Positions 34,689-44,177 of a DNA stretch of 64,000 bases are shown one piece after another. Source of the DNA: CBDCUE01 sp965222515 (lineage in GTDB: Bacteria > Pseudomonadota > Alphaproteobacteria > Rickettsiales > JABIRX01); assembly GCA_965222515.1 (NCBI GenBank), contig CBDCUE010000017.1:62001-126000 (forward strand), read 5' to 3'. The position numbers and the translations under genes are program-made. Positions within the stretch are counted from its first letter, which is position 1; each line of letters opens with the position of its first letter. Under the pieces are notes generated by a model, which saw only the letters and a program-made list of their open reading frames with translations, was not told the origin of the DNA and did no database searches.

Positions 34689-35957
34689 TTAATCTATAAA
34701 ATCAGCAATAGATTCATTGCTAATCATTTGCTCAAGGCTAGGCTTTTTTCTAACTACAAAAAATTTATCACCAGAAACCATTATTTCTGCAATTAAAGGT
34801 CTAGCATTATATTCAGATGATAACACTGCTCCATAAGCACCGCAAGATCTTAAGGCTAAGATGCTTCCAACAGATAATTCAGGCAATTCTATATTTTTTA
34901 TAAAAAAATCTGTGGTTTCACAAACAGGTCCAACTATATCATATTTAATTTTATTTATATTTTGTGATAGATTTTTTAGCATAAAAGTAGGTTTTGCAGA
35001 ATATAGAGCAGGTCTTATAAAATCATTCATAGCACTATCTACTATTAAGAAATTTTTGTCTTGAGTTTTTTTGATTAAAACTACTTTTGTAATTAATATC
35101 CCTGCATTAGCTGTTATTAATCTGCCAGGCTCAAAAATAAATTTTTTATCTACAAAATTATATTTCTGAACTAATTTTTTAATCATATCTCCATAATCTT
35201 TTGGCAGAATTGTATCATTCTCTCCATAAGGAACTCCTAATCCTCCACCTAAATCAATAGATCTGATTTTTATATTCTGTTTTTCTAAGTTTTGCACAAA
35301 GTCAAAAGCCTTTTTGAAAGCTTTTTCAAATGGTTCTAATTTAATTATTTGGGAACCAATATGCATAGAGATTCCTAAAAAATTAATGTTTTTTAGTTGT
35401 ATTGCATATTTTATAACATCCGTTGCAATATCTATGTCTATACCAAATTTATCTCCTTTTCTGCCAGTTGAGATTTTATTGTCAGTTTGTGCATCAATAT
35501 TAGGATTAATCCTAACTGCTATGCTTGCTTTTTTACCTAAAGATTCTGCTATGTCATTAATCATAGCAATTTCTTCTTGAGATTCAGTATTGAATTGCAA
35601 AATATTTTGGTTTAATGCATAGATTATTTCTTCTTTTGTTTTTCCAACTCCAGAAAAAACTATTTTTTGTGGATCTGCTCCAGCTTTTAATGATTTAAAA
35701 ATTTCACCTTGAGATACAGTGTCTATTCCAGAACCTTTTTTAACCAAGCTACGAATAACAGATAAATTGCTGTTTGATTTAACAGCAAAGCAAATTAGTT
35801 TGTTAGGGAGATTAAGAGCTTCGTCAAAAACTCTATAATGTCTATCTAAAGTTTTTTTGGAATAAAGATAAAATGGAGTAGGGATGGTTGTTGCAATGTC
35901 AGAGATAGCAATATCTTCTGCATATAATTCGTTGTTTTTATAATGAAAATAATCCAT
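34689..35957 (-). CDS. lysA: Diaminopimelate decarboxylase
   Basis: 422 residues, fold-type III PLP enzyme. Lys60 in ICFAVKSNSN binds PLP; HIGSQI, DLGGGLGVPYG, EPGRLITANAG and the Cys-containing GPVCETTDFF are the expected active-site segments. It makes L-lysine from meso-DAP, the last step of lysine synthesis. It starts 14 bp after the infC stop on the same strand, an unusual pairing that probably makes one transcript. Confidence 0.95.
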   Translation of the reverse strand: MDYFHYKNNELYAEDIAISDIATTIPTPFYLYSKKTLDRHYRVFDEALNLPNKLICFAVKSNSNLSVIRSLVKKGSGIDTVSQGEIFKSLKAGADPQKIVFSGVGKTKEEIIYALNQNILQFNTESQEEIAMINDIAESLGKKASIAVRINPNIDAQTDNKISTGRKGDKFGIDIDIATDVIKYAIQLKNINFLGISMHIGSQIIKLEPFEKAFKKAFDFVQNLEKQNIKIRSIDLGGGLGVPYGENDTILPKDYGDMIKKLVQKYNFVDKKFIFEPGRLITANAGILITKVVLIKKTQDKNFLIVDSAMNDFIRPALYSAKPTFMLKNLSQNINKIKYDIVGPVCETTDFFIKNIELPELSVGSILALRSCGAYGAVLSSEYNARPLIAEIMVSGDKFFVVRKKPSLEQMISNESIADFID

Positions 35958-35971
35958 TCTTTTTTTTGGGT

Positions 35972-36487
35972 TTAACTATTAGGGGCAAGAATCATCATTA
36001 ATTGTCTCATCTCCATTTTGGGAGCTGTCTCTATTTTGGCAATTTCAGAAGTTTCTTCTTTAAATTTTTTCATAATCTCAAAAGCTACTTCTTGTTTAGC
36101 TATTTCTCTACCTCTAAATTTCATAGAAATTTTAACTTTATCTGCATTATTTAAGAATTTAATGGTTTGTTTGATTTTGATACCTAAATCGTGAGGATCA
36201 ATGTTAGGTCTCACTTTTATTTCTTTTAAAGTGGAAGTTTTCTGCTTTTTTTTAGATTCGTTAGTTTTTTTCTGAATTTCATATTTATATTTACCAAAAT
36301 CTAGAATTTTGCATACTGGAGGGCTAGCATTAGGTGAGACTTCAACTAAATCTAGTTTTTCTTGTCTAGCTTTGTCCAAAGCATCAGATATTGATAGAAC
36401 TCCTATCATTTCTCCTTTACTGTCAACAACTCTAACTTTACTTGATGTTATTTTAGAGTTTGCAGCAGGAAGATGTTTTTTTTTCAT
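35972..36487 (-). CDS. infC: Translation initiation factor IF-3
   Basis: 171 residues. The N-domain has VRVVDSKGEMIGVLSISDAL, the linker contains KYKYEIQKK, and the C-domain has KEIKVRPNIDPHDLGIKIKQ and VKISMKFRGREIAKQE. The start is a plain ATG (MKKKHLPAA) rather than the autoregulatory AUU used by E. coli. rpmI and rplT, the usual partners, do not follow; lysA does. Confidence 0.95.
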   Translation of the reverse strand: MKKKHLPAANSKITSSKVRVVDSKGEMIGVLSISDALDKARQEKLDLVEVSPNASPPVCKILDFGKYKYEIQKKTNESKKKQKTSTLKEIKVRPNIDPHDLGIKIKQTIKFLNNADKVKISMKFRGREIAKQEVAFEIMKKFKEETSEIAKIETAPKMEMRQLMMILAPNS

Positions 36488-37107
36488 AAAATAATTGTTA
36501 TATTCTGTATAAGATGCTTGAAGTCTAATAGAAACTTATGTTAGTTTCAAGGCTTTAATTAGAAAATTAGAAATTTAAACTAAGACCGTTTGTAAAGGGC
36601 TTTAAATTAAAAAGGAAGCATAAAATCAAAACCAGTATATTCTTAATTTTAAAGATAGAGCGAGGTCTAAAGAAGATATGAAGAGTAGTTAAGTTAATTT
36701 CTTTATCTATTTATGGAGTAAGAGCTACTAAGGAAGGAATACATGATACAGAACTAGAACTGCTAAACTCAATGAGAGTTGCGGGAAGAAGGTGGATTAC
36801 TTTTGTTTCCTTACTGTTTGTTGCATCACTATTCTTATTACTAACAAAATTTATAAGAGAAGAGTAGGTGCTATCCTCTGTGTCATCTACTGCATTAAGA
36901 AAATTTGTGTTATTTGCTCTTGATTTGTAATAATCATATTATTTAATTATGTTTTAACATTAGTTAAAGAAAAATTGTTGAAAAATTATACTTATATATA
37001 CTAAATTAGAAATAATAATAAGCAGAAGCAGTAGCCTTATTATAAAAACATAATAATCAAAGGATAGCCGTTTTTACAAAATTAATAATTGACAATTAAA
37101 ATCGTTT
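36488..37107. other. Long non-coding gap with a possible 31-codon membrane ORF
   Basis: No convincing gene occurs in 620 bp. A short plus-strand frame at 36772-36867 (MRVAGRRWITFVSLLFVASL then FLLLTKFIREE, 31 residues) encodes a single hydrophobic helix with basic N-terminus and could be a small membrane protein or a fragment; its frame is open upstream for a further ~17 codons (RATKEGIHDTELELLNS). No ribosome site is obvious. Confidence 0.3.
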
Positions 37108-37126
37108 ATTGATAATGATTATCAAT
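37108..37126. promoter_or_regulatory. Fur box
   Basis: ATTGATAATGATTATCAAT is a perfect 9-1-9 palindrome and contains an exact match to the 7-1-7 Fur consensus TGATAATnATTATCA (37110-37124). It lies 29 bp before the porin start codon, an ideal repressor position. The downstream operon is therefore predicted to be induced by iron limitation. Confidence 0.85.
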
Positions 37127-37154
37127 ATTGTTATAACTAATTTAATAAAAAAAA

Positions 37155-38300
37155 ATGAGAAAAATAACTATTTTGACAACAGCTTTTGTGTTGTTTTCAG
37201 CTAATGCTTTTGCTATTAGTAAAACTGAATTACAACAACAATTAAAAAATCAACAAAAGCAGATGAAGATTTTGGAAAAAAGATTAAATATCATAGCTGA
37301 TTCTGTTGATGAAAAAAAAGCAGATTCTAAATTATCTTTAGGAGGTTATGGAGAATTACATTATAATAATGGAAGTGAGGGTAGTAAGGTAGATCTTCAT
37401 CGTTTTGTTTTAGGGGCAAAATATGACTATACAGATAGAATTAGATTTATTTCTGAATTAGAGTTAGAGCATTCTGTTGCAGGAGAGGAACAGGAAGGGG
37501 AGATTAAGATGGAGCAAGCTTATTTAGAATTTGATTTTTTTAAATCTAGTAAATTAAAAACAGGTTTATTTTTAGTGCCAGTTGGAATTTTGAACGGAAT
37601 TCATGAACCAAACACATTTTATGGAGTGGAAAGAAATCCAGTAGAAAAAAATATAATTCCTACGAGTTGGTGGGAAGCAGGATTGTTGTATCAGCAAAAA
37701 TTTCAAAATGGTTTTTCTTATGATTTAGCTTATCACTCTGGCTTAAATTTGTCTACAAGCAATGATTTAGAAATTAGAGCAGCAAGACAAAAAGTTTCTA
37801 AAGCTCATGCAAGATCTGGTTCTCACACCATTAGAATAAAATATAAAAATAAAAATCTAGAATTAGCCGCAACAGGTAGTAGACAAACTGATATTTTACA
37901 AGAAGTTGTTGGTGAACAAGCAGAGGCTTATCTTTATGAAACTCATTTGATATTTAATTTGGGAGGATTTTCTTTAAGAGCATTATATGCAGGATGGCAT
38001 ATTAAAAACACAGTAACAAAAGAGCAGGGAACTGATGATCAATATGGTTATTATATAGAACCTTCATATAAATTTAATCTTAAAGGAACTAATAAATTAG
38101 GTTTTTTTGTTAGATATAATGAATATGATAATAAGGCTGGAAGTGAAGTTTCTAAAAGCAAAATAGTTGAATATGGTGGAGGAATAAATTATTGGCCAAT
38201 TGACAAAATTGTTTTTAAAGCAGATCATTTTACCACAGATTTTAATTCATCAAAGAAAAATGATACAGTATTTAACTTAGGAATAGGTTTTGTTTTTTAA
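37155..38300 (+). CDS. Outer-membrane beta-barrel porin, Fur-regulated
   Basis: 381 residues. Signal peptide MRKITILTTAFVLFSANAFA, a short coiled coil (TELQQQLKNQQKQMKILEKR) as in trimeric porins of the OprP/OmpP1 type, and then alternating aromatic beta strands (LGGYGELHYNN, RFISELELEHS, FSYDLAYHSGL) ending in the outer-membrane signature LGIGFVF with terminal Phe. It overlaps the FMN-binding gene by 11 bp. Family: phosphate-selective-porin-like; the substrate here is probably iron- or flavin-related, judging from the Fur box and neighbours. Confidence 0.85.
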   Translation: MRKITILTTAFVLFSANAFAISKTELQQQLKNQQKQMKILEKRLNIIADSVDEKKADSKLSLGGYGELHYNNGSEGSKVDLHRFVLGAKYDYTDRIRFISELELEHSVAGEEQEGEIKMEQAYLEFDFFKSSKLKTGLFLVPVGILNGIHEPNTFYGVERNPVEKNIIPTSWWEAGLLYQQKFQNGFSYDLAYHSGLNLSTSNDLEIRAARQKVSKAHARSGSHTIRIKYKNKNLELAATGSRQTDILQEVVGEQAEAYLYETHLIFNLGGFSLRALYAGWHIKNTVTKEQGTDDQYGYYIEPSYKFNLKGTNKLGFFVRYNEYDNKAGSEVSKSKIVEYGGGINYWPIDKIVFKADHFTTDFNSSKKNDTVFNLGIGFVF

Positions 38301-38802
38301 ATTTTTTTTGTTTTTATTGGTAATATTTATATCAATAAAAGCCAATTCTAAGGAAATTTATCAAACTCCGAATTATTTTCTGCAGGAGATATTTTTAGGT
38401 AATGTTCCAAAGCAAAAAGTTATTTGGCTTGATAAATCACAAAAAGAACAAATAAAAAAAGGGATTAATCAGAAATATTTAGTTACAAGAATAAAATATT
38501 GGAAAAAGAAAGAAAAGATAATTTTTATTTTAGAAGATATAGGCAAATCAAAACCTATTACTACAGCTTTTATTTTAGAAAATAATGTTTTGGAAAAAGT
38601 AAAAATTCTAATTTATCGTGAGTCTTATGGATGGGAGGTAAAATATCCTTTTTTCACTGATCAATTCAAAGAAGTTTTTTTGCAATCTAATGGTAAGTTA
38701 AGCAAAAGAATCAATAACATCAGTGGAGCAACATTATCTTCTAATGCTTTAATTAGAATGGCAAAATTAGCTCTTTATTTAACAAAATTTATTGATGAAT
38801 AG
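38290..38802 (+). CDS. Exported FMN-binding-domain protein
   Basis: 170 residues, started at TTG (38290), overlapping the porin by 11 bp. Signal sequence FFKFFLFLLVIFISIKA. The C-terminal half is an FMN-binding domain with RINNISGATLSSNALIRM; Thr148 in SGATLSS is the residue expected to be covalently linked to FMN by ApbE. The apbE gene follows directly, which supports this. Role: extracytoplasmic one-electron carrier, perhaps for ferric reduction. Confidence 0.85.
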   Translation: MFFKFFLFLLVIFISIKANSKEIYQTPNYFLQEIFLGNVPKQKVIWLDKSQKEQIKKGINQKYLVTRIKYWKKKEKIIFILEDIGKSKPITTAFILENNVLEKVKILIYRESYGWEVKYPFFTDQFKEVFLQSNGKLSKRINNISGATLSSNALIRMAKLALYLTKFIDE

Positions 38803-39733
38803 AAGAAGATTTTTGAGAATATCAGCAACAGCTTTTGCATCAGCTACTTTATTTAATCCAGCTTTGGCAAAAAAACTAAAAATAGAAAAGTTTGAGTGGC
38901 AAGGGAATGTCTTGGGTAGTAATATATCATTTACTATTTTGCATTATAGCAAAGAGAGGGCAAAATTTATTGTGCAGAAATCAATTGAAGAAATAAAAAA
39001 ATTAGAAAAATATTTTTCTATTTATCAAAAAGATTCTTTAATTAACAAATTAAACAAACAAGGGTTTTTAGAGAATCCTCCAAGTCAATTTCAGGATTTA
39101 ATAAAAAAATCAATTGTTGCTGGAGAAAAAAGTGAGGGATATTTTGATATTACAGTAGGTTCTTTATGGCAAGATTATAATTTAGATAAAAAGGGAGTTA
39201 AATATGGAACTTATAAAGATATTTTTATTGAGAAAGATAAGATATTTTTTAAACAAAAAAATATTAACATTACTTTAAATGGTATTGCTCAAGGATATAT
39301 TACTGATCAGGTAAAAAATATCTTTTTTGCTAATGGTTTAAAAAATTCATTGTTAGAACTAGGTGAAATTTATGCATTAGGCAATCAATCATCTAAAGAG
39401 ACAGGGTGGAATATTGCATTAGAAAATGGTGAAACTAATAAAATTGAAAAAATAATTAATTTAAAAGATAGAGCAGTAGCCAGCTCTTCAAATTATGGTG
39501 GTTATTTTTCTGATAAAAAAAATCATATCATCAATCCTTTTAATATTAAAAAAACTAATATGATAACAGTCTCTGTTATAGCAAATAATGCCACCGATGC
39601 AGATTATATATCAACAGCAATTATTGCCATTGCTAATAAAAAAAAAGCACAAAAAATATTTAAGAATTTTGATATTGAAATAATATTTTATACAGCCAAG
39701 AACTCAAAGAGTATTGTGAGTAACAATATTTAG
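38795..39733 (+). CDS. apbE: FAD:protein FMN transferase ApbE
   Basis: 312 residues from the ATG at 38795 (a TTG 3 bp earlier is less likely). The N-terminus MNRRRFLRISATAFASATLF resembles a Tat signal. Catalytic-domain landmarks: EKYFSIYQKDSLINKLNKQG, EGYFDITVGSLW, ITLNGIAQGYITDQV, ASSSNYGGYFSDKKNHIINP and NNATDADYISTAI. It attaches FMN to Thr in the neighbouring FMN-binding protein in the periplasm. It overlaps that gene by 8 bp, completing the Fur-regulated trio. Confidence 0.92.
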   Translation: MNRRRFLRISATAFASATLFNPALAKKLKIEKFEWQGNVLGSNISFTILHYSKERAKFIVQKSIEEIKKLEKYFSIYQKDSLINKLNKQGFLENPPSQFQDLIKKSIVAGEKSEGYFDITVGSLWQDYNLDKKGVKYGTYKDIFIEKDKIFFKQKNINITLNGIAQGYITDQVKNIFFANGLKNSLLELGEIYALGNQSSKETGWNIALENGETNKIEKIINLKDRAVASSSNYGGYFSDKKNHIINPFNIKKTNMITVSVIANNATDADYISTAIIAIANKKKAQKIFKNFDIEIIFYTAKNSKSIVSNNI

Positions 39734-39810
39734 TCGTCTCTAAAAAACTATAAAAAGCCTTGCAGTATAAGGTTTTTTTTGTATAATTTGCATAGTAAAA
39801 ACACAAGCTT
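39730..39810. repeat. 81-bp direct repeat, copy 1, containing a terminator
   Basis: Identical to 44097-44177 except for two positions. Runs from the apbE stop codon to 'acacaagctt'. Contains a hairpin terminator and a good -10-like 'gtataatttgcat'. Lies at the head of an IS5-family pseudogene, so it may be that element's left end. Confidence 0.85.
39752..39780 (+). terminator. Rho-independent terminator after apbE
   Basis: CCTT (39758-39761) pairs with AAGG (39769-39772), extended by an A-tract/T-tract pairing, followed by eight T. It lies 20 bp after the apbE stop and would end the Fur operon. Confidence 0.65.
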
Positions 39811-39840
39811 ATTACCAATAACTCTTAAAACCTTGCAAAA

Positions 39841-40660
39841 ATGTTACACAAAACTCACCAAACAGGAAATGATATGGATATGTTCAGAAATGAATTAGTA
39901 AATATCATAAATATGAAGCATAAATTAGTAATATTGTCAAAATTAGTAGATTGGAGAAGCATAGAAAAGAAGTTTTCTATAAAATATAGTAATTTGGGAA
40001 GAGGAGGACTACCTGATAAGATTAATGTGTGGATTATTGATGTTAAAAGAAGTAGAAAAACAATCTGATAAAAAAATATGTGAGGCTTTGGGTAGAGAAT
40101 CCATATTATCAATATTTTTGTGGAAGTAGATATTTTGAGCATAAGTTACCAACAGTTCCAGAGAATTTGGTATATTTTAGAAAAAGAATAGGAGAAGAAG
40201 GAATGGAATATTTATTGTCAGAAACAATAGAAATAGCAAAAAATACAAAAGTTTTAAAATCAGCTGATTTTAAGAGGGTAACAGTGGATAACACAGTTCA
40301 AAAAAAGCAATAACTTATCCTACAGATACTAAGCTGTGCCATAAAGCAAGGGAGAGTTTGGTAAAGTTGGCAGAAGCAGAGGGTATAAAATTGAGGCAGA
40401 ATTATAAAATAGTTGGTAAAAAGAGTCTTTTTATGTCAGCGAGATACAGTATGTCAAGAAAGGGTAGAAAAGCAAAAGCAGAACAGAAAAAAGTAAAGAA
40501 TTATTTGGGTAGAGTAATAAGGGATATTGATAATAAGAAAGGAGATTTGAAAAACAATAGTAAATTATTTCAAGCATTGCTAAGAGCAAAGTTAATTTAC
40601 AATCAGCAAAGAACGGATAAGAATAAGATTTATTCATGGCATGAAGATGTGAGTTGCATA
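39841..40660 (+). pseudogene. IS5-family transposase pseudogene
   Basis: Three successive frames give one broken transposase: 39900-40040 (LVDWRSIEKKFSIKYSNLGR), 40080-40313 (RLWVENPYYQYFCGSRYFEH, VPENLVYFRKRIGEEGMEYL, TVDNTVQKK) and 40358-40650 (KLAEAEGIKLRQNYKIVGKK, YLGRVIRDI, KIYSWHE). The sequence stops matching at about 40650, before the catalytic Glu domain; a similar missing C-terminus type occurs at 1061-1382. AGTTGCAtagTGCAACT at 40653-40669 marks the break. The remainder to 40872 is AT-rich without a gene. Confidence 0.8.
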
Positions 40661-40872
40661 GTGCAACTAATTAGAATTGCTACTGCAAGGGTGCTGACCA
40701 AGCCTTTTTTTATAATTCACCTTGCTTGCAAAACGACTGTTGATAAAACCCTGCTTACGAATAAATTCTACAAATCAATTTTGTTTTGGTATATCTTTCC
40801 AAATTAAATAATTGATTTTTTGTAAAAGATTAAATATCTTGTTTTAGTAATAATCTCAAACAATAAATTAAT

Positions 40873-41541
40873 ATGCATACAGTAAAATCATTTGAAGATG
40901 ATCTTGAACATTTATTTAAAACTTTATTTTTTATGAAAAATAGGGTTTTGGATTTAGTGAAATTATCAGAAGAATCTATATGTAGAAAATCTAATCAAGA
41001 TATTTACAATTTTGCCCTTAAAAAAGATAAAGAAATTAATGAGCTAGAAAATAAAGTTAGTGATGAAGCGATTGAATTGCTTGCTCTTAGGCAACCAATG
41101 GCCAAAGATTTAAGATTAATTGTATCTTCTATCAAAATAGCATCTTTACTTGAGAGAATTGGAGATAAAGCAAAAAAAATCATCAAACATTCTACGAAAT
41201 TGCCTAAAAAATTTAAAAAAAACACTTTGGCAGAAATAATAGAGCTAAATAATCTTGCTACACAAAATATTAATGATGTTTTTAACAATATTAAAAAATA
41301 TAGTTTTGAAAAATTAAAACAAGCTTATCAAGATGATGATAAGATTGATGAAATTTATAGCAAAATAATGAAAGATATGATTAACAAGCAAACTAACTCT
41401 AAAGATAATTTAACAGAATTTATATCTACTACAAAAATAATCAAAGATTACGAGCGAATTGGTGATTATTCTTCAAAAATTGCCAAAGTTATATTTTATA
41501 TGGCAGAAGGAGATAGTAACCCAGATAAAAAACTTGCTTAA
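40873..41541 (+). CDS. phoU: PhoU-family phosphate signalling protein
   Basis: 222 residues, all helical, two PhoU repeats each with the metal-binding E(D)xxxxD signature: SLLERIGDKAKKI (residues ~94-106) and KDYERIGDYSSKI (~191-203). In other bacteria it represses the Pho regulon through PstSCAB-PhoR. No pst or phoBR gene is adjacent; instead it touches gpmI by 1 bp, an unusual operon. Confidence 0.9.
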   Translation: MHTVKSFEDDLEHLFKTLFFMKNRVLDLVKLSEESICRKSNQDIYNFALKKDKEINELENKVSDEAIELLALRQPMAKDLRLIVSSIKIASLLERIGDKAKKIIKHSTKLPKKFKKNTLAEIIELNNLATQNINDVFNNIKKYSFEKLKQAYQDDDKIDEIYSKIMKDMINKQTNSKDNLTEFISTTKIIKDYERIGDYSSKIAKVIFYMAEGDSNPDKKLA

Positions 41542-43046
41542 TGCAAAAAAAAACTACCTTGCTTTGCATTTTGGATGGTTTTGGTTACACTCCATCCAAA
41601 AAACATAATGCTGTTTTCTCTGCAAACACTCCAAATTTAGACAGAATAAACTCCGTTTATAATCATAGCTTACTTGAAACATCAGGTGAATCAGTAGGGT
41701 TGCCAAAAGGACAGATGGGAAACTCTGAAGTTGGACATATAACCATAGGTTCAGGCAGAATCATTTTTCAAACTTTACCTAAAGTAAATCAAGAAATAGA
41801 ATCAGACAAATTAAAGCAATCTCCTTTGTTACAAGAGTTTATTAAAAAAACTCAGAAATCTACTGGAGTAGCTCATCTTTGTGCTATGTTATCAGATGGT
41901 GGAGTGCATTCTCACCAAGAACATTTAATTTATCTAGCAAAAACATTAGAAAATTTAGGAATAACTACAAAATTACATATTTTTTTAGATGGTAGAGATG
42001 CTTCTCAAAAATCTGCTAAAATATATATACAAAAATTGTTGAATAATAATTTACAAATAGCTACTGCTATAGGTAGATTTTATGCAATGGATAGAGATTT
42101 AAAATGGGATAGAACAGAGATAGCTTGCAAGGCAATTATTGATGCTATTGGAGACACAACAGATGATTTTTTAGCAGCAATAGAAAAAAATTACCAAAAT
42201 GAAATAACTGATGAATTTATTAAACCATTAATAAGCTCAGATTATTCTCCTATGCAAGACGGAGATTCTTTTTTAATGATAAATTTTAGGGCAGATAGAG
42301 TAAGACAAATATTAGAAGCATTATTAATTAATGATTTCTCTCATTTTTTTACTAGAAAAATCCACTTTTCTAGTCAGTTAGGTATGGTAGAATATAAAGA
42401 TAATATAGATAAAGTTTTACCTTGTTTGTTTCCTAAAAAATTTCTAAAAAATACTTTAGCAGATGTGCTTGAGCAAAATAATATGACTCAGCTACATATT
42501 TCTGAAACTGAAAAATATGCTCACATAACATTTTTTTTTAATGGTGGAATTGAACAAAGTAAAAAAGGAGAAGATAGAATTTTAATCAAATCTCCGAATG
42601 TTAAAACTTATGATCTAAAACCTGAAATGTCGGCAATAGAATTAACAGAAAAATTAAACAATGCCATAAAATCTCAACAATATGATTTTATTGTAGTGAA
42701 TTATGCTAATTTAGATATGGTAGGTCATACTGGTAATTGGCAAGCATCTGTAAAAGCTGTTGAAGTGATTGATGAAATGTTAGCAAAGCTAGAAAAATCT
42801 ATTTTAGCAACAAATGGTAATATGGTAATTACTGCAGATCATGGTAATATTGAAGTAATGTTTGATAAAGAAAAAAATCAACCCTGCACTTCGCACAGCT
42901 TAAATAAAGTCCCTTTTATTTTAATTAATAAAAATAAAAATAAGGTGCAAGATGGAGATTTATCAGATATAGCACCTAGCATTTTATCATTGATGAATGT
43001 TGCTATTCCTAGTGAGATGTCAGGCAAAAATTTAATAGAGGAATAA
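41541..43046 (+). CDS. gpmI: Cofactor-independent phosphoglycerate mutase
   Basis: 501 residues, alkaline-phosphatase superfamily. LCILDGFGYTPS holds the first metal Asp, Ser62 in GQMGNSEVGHITIGSGR is the phosphoryl acceptor, and NYANLDMVGHTGN plus TADHGNIEVM hold further manganese ligands. It interconverts 3- and 2-phosphoglycerate. It overlaps phoU and lepB by 1 bp each. Presence of this glycolytic enzyme suggests at least lower glycolysis or gluconeogenesis. Confidence 0.95.
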   Translation: MQKKTTLLCILDGFGYTPSKKHNAVFSANTPNLDRINSVYNHSLLETSGESVGLPKGQMGNSEVGHITIGSGRIIFQTLPKVNQEIESDKLKQSPLLQEFIKKTQKSTGVAHLCAMLSDGGVHSHQEHLIYLAKTLENLGITTKLHIFLDGRDASQKSAKIYIQKLLNNNLQIATAIGRFYAMDRDLKWDRTEIACKAIIDAIGDTTDDFLAAIEKNYQNEITDEFIKPLISSDYSPMQDGDSFLMINFRADRVRQILEALLINDFSHFFTRKIHFSSQLGMVEYKDNIDKVLPCLFPKKFLKNTLADVLEQNNMTQLHISETEKYAHITFFFNGGIEQSKKGEDRILIKSPNVKTYDLKPEMSAIELTEKLNNAIKSQQYDFIVVNYANLDMVGHTGNWQASVKAVEVIDEMLAKLEKSILATNGNMVITADHGNIEVMFDKEKNQPCTSHSLNKVPFILINKNKNKVQDGDLSDIAPSILSLMNVAIPSEMSGKNLIEE

Positions 43047-43819
43047 TGGAGAAAATATTAATATATAAAAACAAAATCATTTCATTTTTTCAAAATGAAA
43101 GCAAAAGCTCTTCTCACTGGTTAAAAGACAATTTAAAAACTCTATTAATAGCAGGATTTATAGCAATATCTATTAGAACTATATTTTTTGAACCATTTTA
43201 TATTCCATCTGGTTCAATGAAAGATGGGCTACAAACTGGTGATTTTGTTTTAGTTTCAAAATATAGCTATGGCTATAGTCGGCATTCTTTTCCTTTTGGT
43301 CTAGCTCCTATTAAAGGAAGAATAGCAGCTAAACAACCAGAAAGAGGTGATGTTATTGTTTTTAAATTACCTACTGATACCAGTATTAACTACATAAAAA
43401 GATTAATCGGTCTACCAGGAGATACTATTCAAGTAAAAGAAGGAGTCGTTTTTATCAATGATAAGCCAGTTCCTAAGAAAAAAATAGCTGATTATTTGGA
43501 TGATGAAGATGGTTTAATGGCTAGATATCAAGAAACTTTACCTAATGGCAAAACTCACACAGTATTAGATGCCACTTTTTATGGAGAAAAAGACAACACT
43601 CCAAGATATATAGTTCCTAAAAAACATTATTTATTTATGGGAGACAATAGAGATAATTCTCAAGATAGCAGATATATGTCAGCAGTTGGCTTTGTTCCAG
43701 AAAAAAATTTAGTAGGAAAAGCAAGAAGGGTTATAGTATCTTCAAAAGGATCAATATTAAAATTTTGGCAATGGCATAGAAACATTAGAGGAGATAGATT
43801 TTTCAAAAAAATACATTAA
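43046..43819 (+). CDS. lepB: Signal peptidase I
   Basis: 257 residues. One membrane helix (TLLIAGFIAISIRTIFF), catalytic Ser57 in YIPSGSMKDGL, catalytic Lys118 in NYIKRLIGLPGD, and the family box GDNRDNSQDSR. It removes signal peptides of exported proteins on the outer face of the inner membrane. Third gene of the phoU-gpmI-lepB operon. Confidence 0.95.
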   Translation: MEKILIYKNKIISFFQNESKSSSHWLKDNLKTLLIAGFIAISIRTIFFEPFYIPSGSMKDGLQTGDFVLVSKYSYGYSRHSFPFGLAPIKGRIAAKQPERGDVIVFKLPTDTSINYIKRLIGLPGDTIQVKEGVVFINDKPVPKKKIADYLDDEDGLMARYQETLPNGKTHTVLDATFYGEKDNTPRYIVPKKHYLFMGDNRDNSQDSRYMSAVGFVPEKNLVGKARRVIVSSKGSILKFWQWHRNIRGDRFFKKIH

Positions 43820-43849
43820 AGAGATGTAGTTATTTTATAATTTTTACCC

Positions 43850-44077
43850 TTATAAATATAGCATTTGCCAGTCATTCTTTTTATTCTGTAAATCCTTTTT
43901 AGCTTTTTTCCTTTTTCTACCTAGATCTCTACAATAATAAACTGTATCATTATTAATGTTTTGCATAAATTTTTTCTCTGTTTTATTAAATCCTATCATT
44001 TTATGATAAGAATTACTATCCACTCCGATAGAAAACATTGCAAACATAGATGTTACAAACACCACAATAAACTCCAT
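43850..44077 (-). CDS. Small exported hypothetical protein
   Basis: 75 residues. The N-terminus MEFIVVFVTSMFAMFSIG looks like a signal sequence; the rest is basic and contains DTVYYCRDLGRKRKKAKKD. No family recognised. It is convergent with lepB and could be a spurious frame, but the signal-like start and the position directly after a core operon favour a small real gene. Confidence 0.4.
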   Translation of the reverse strand: MEFIVVFVTSMFAMFSIGVDSNSYHKMIGFNKTEKKFMQNINNDTVYYCRDLGRKRKKAKKDLQNKKNDWQMLYL

Positions 44078-44096
44078 AAACTTTTAAATTATTTAA

Positions 44097-44177
44097 TTAG
44101 TTGTCCCTAAAAAACTATAAAAAGCCTTGCAGTATAAGGTTTTTTTTGTATAATTTGCATAGTAAAAACACAAGCTT
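44097..44177. repeat. 81-bp direct repeat, copy 2, with terminator
   Basis: Second copy of 39730-39810 (79 of 81 identical by eye), including the CCTT/AAGG terminator hairpin with T8 (44119-44147). It ends 2 bp before the IS3 left end, so IS3 insertion probably removed the rest of whatever element it belonged to. Confidence 0.85.

Noticed and set aside
36772..36867. A definite small membrane-protein gene
   Set aside because: One hydrophobic helix without ribosome site or neighbours is too little; recorded only as a possibility within the intergenic entry.
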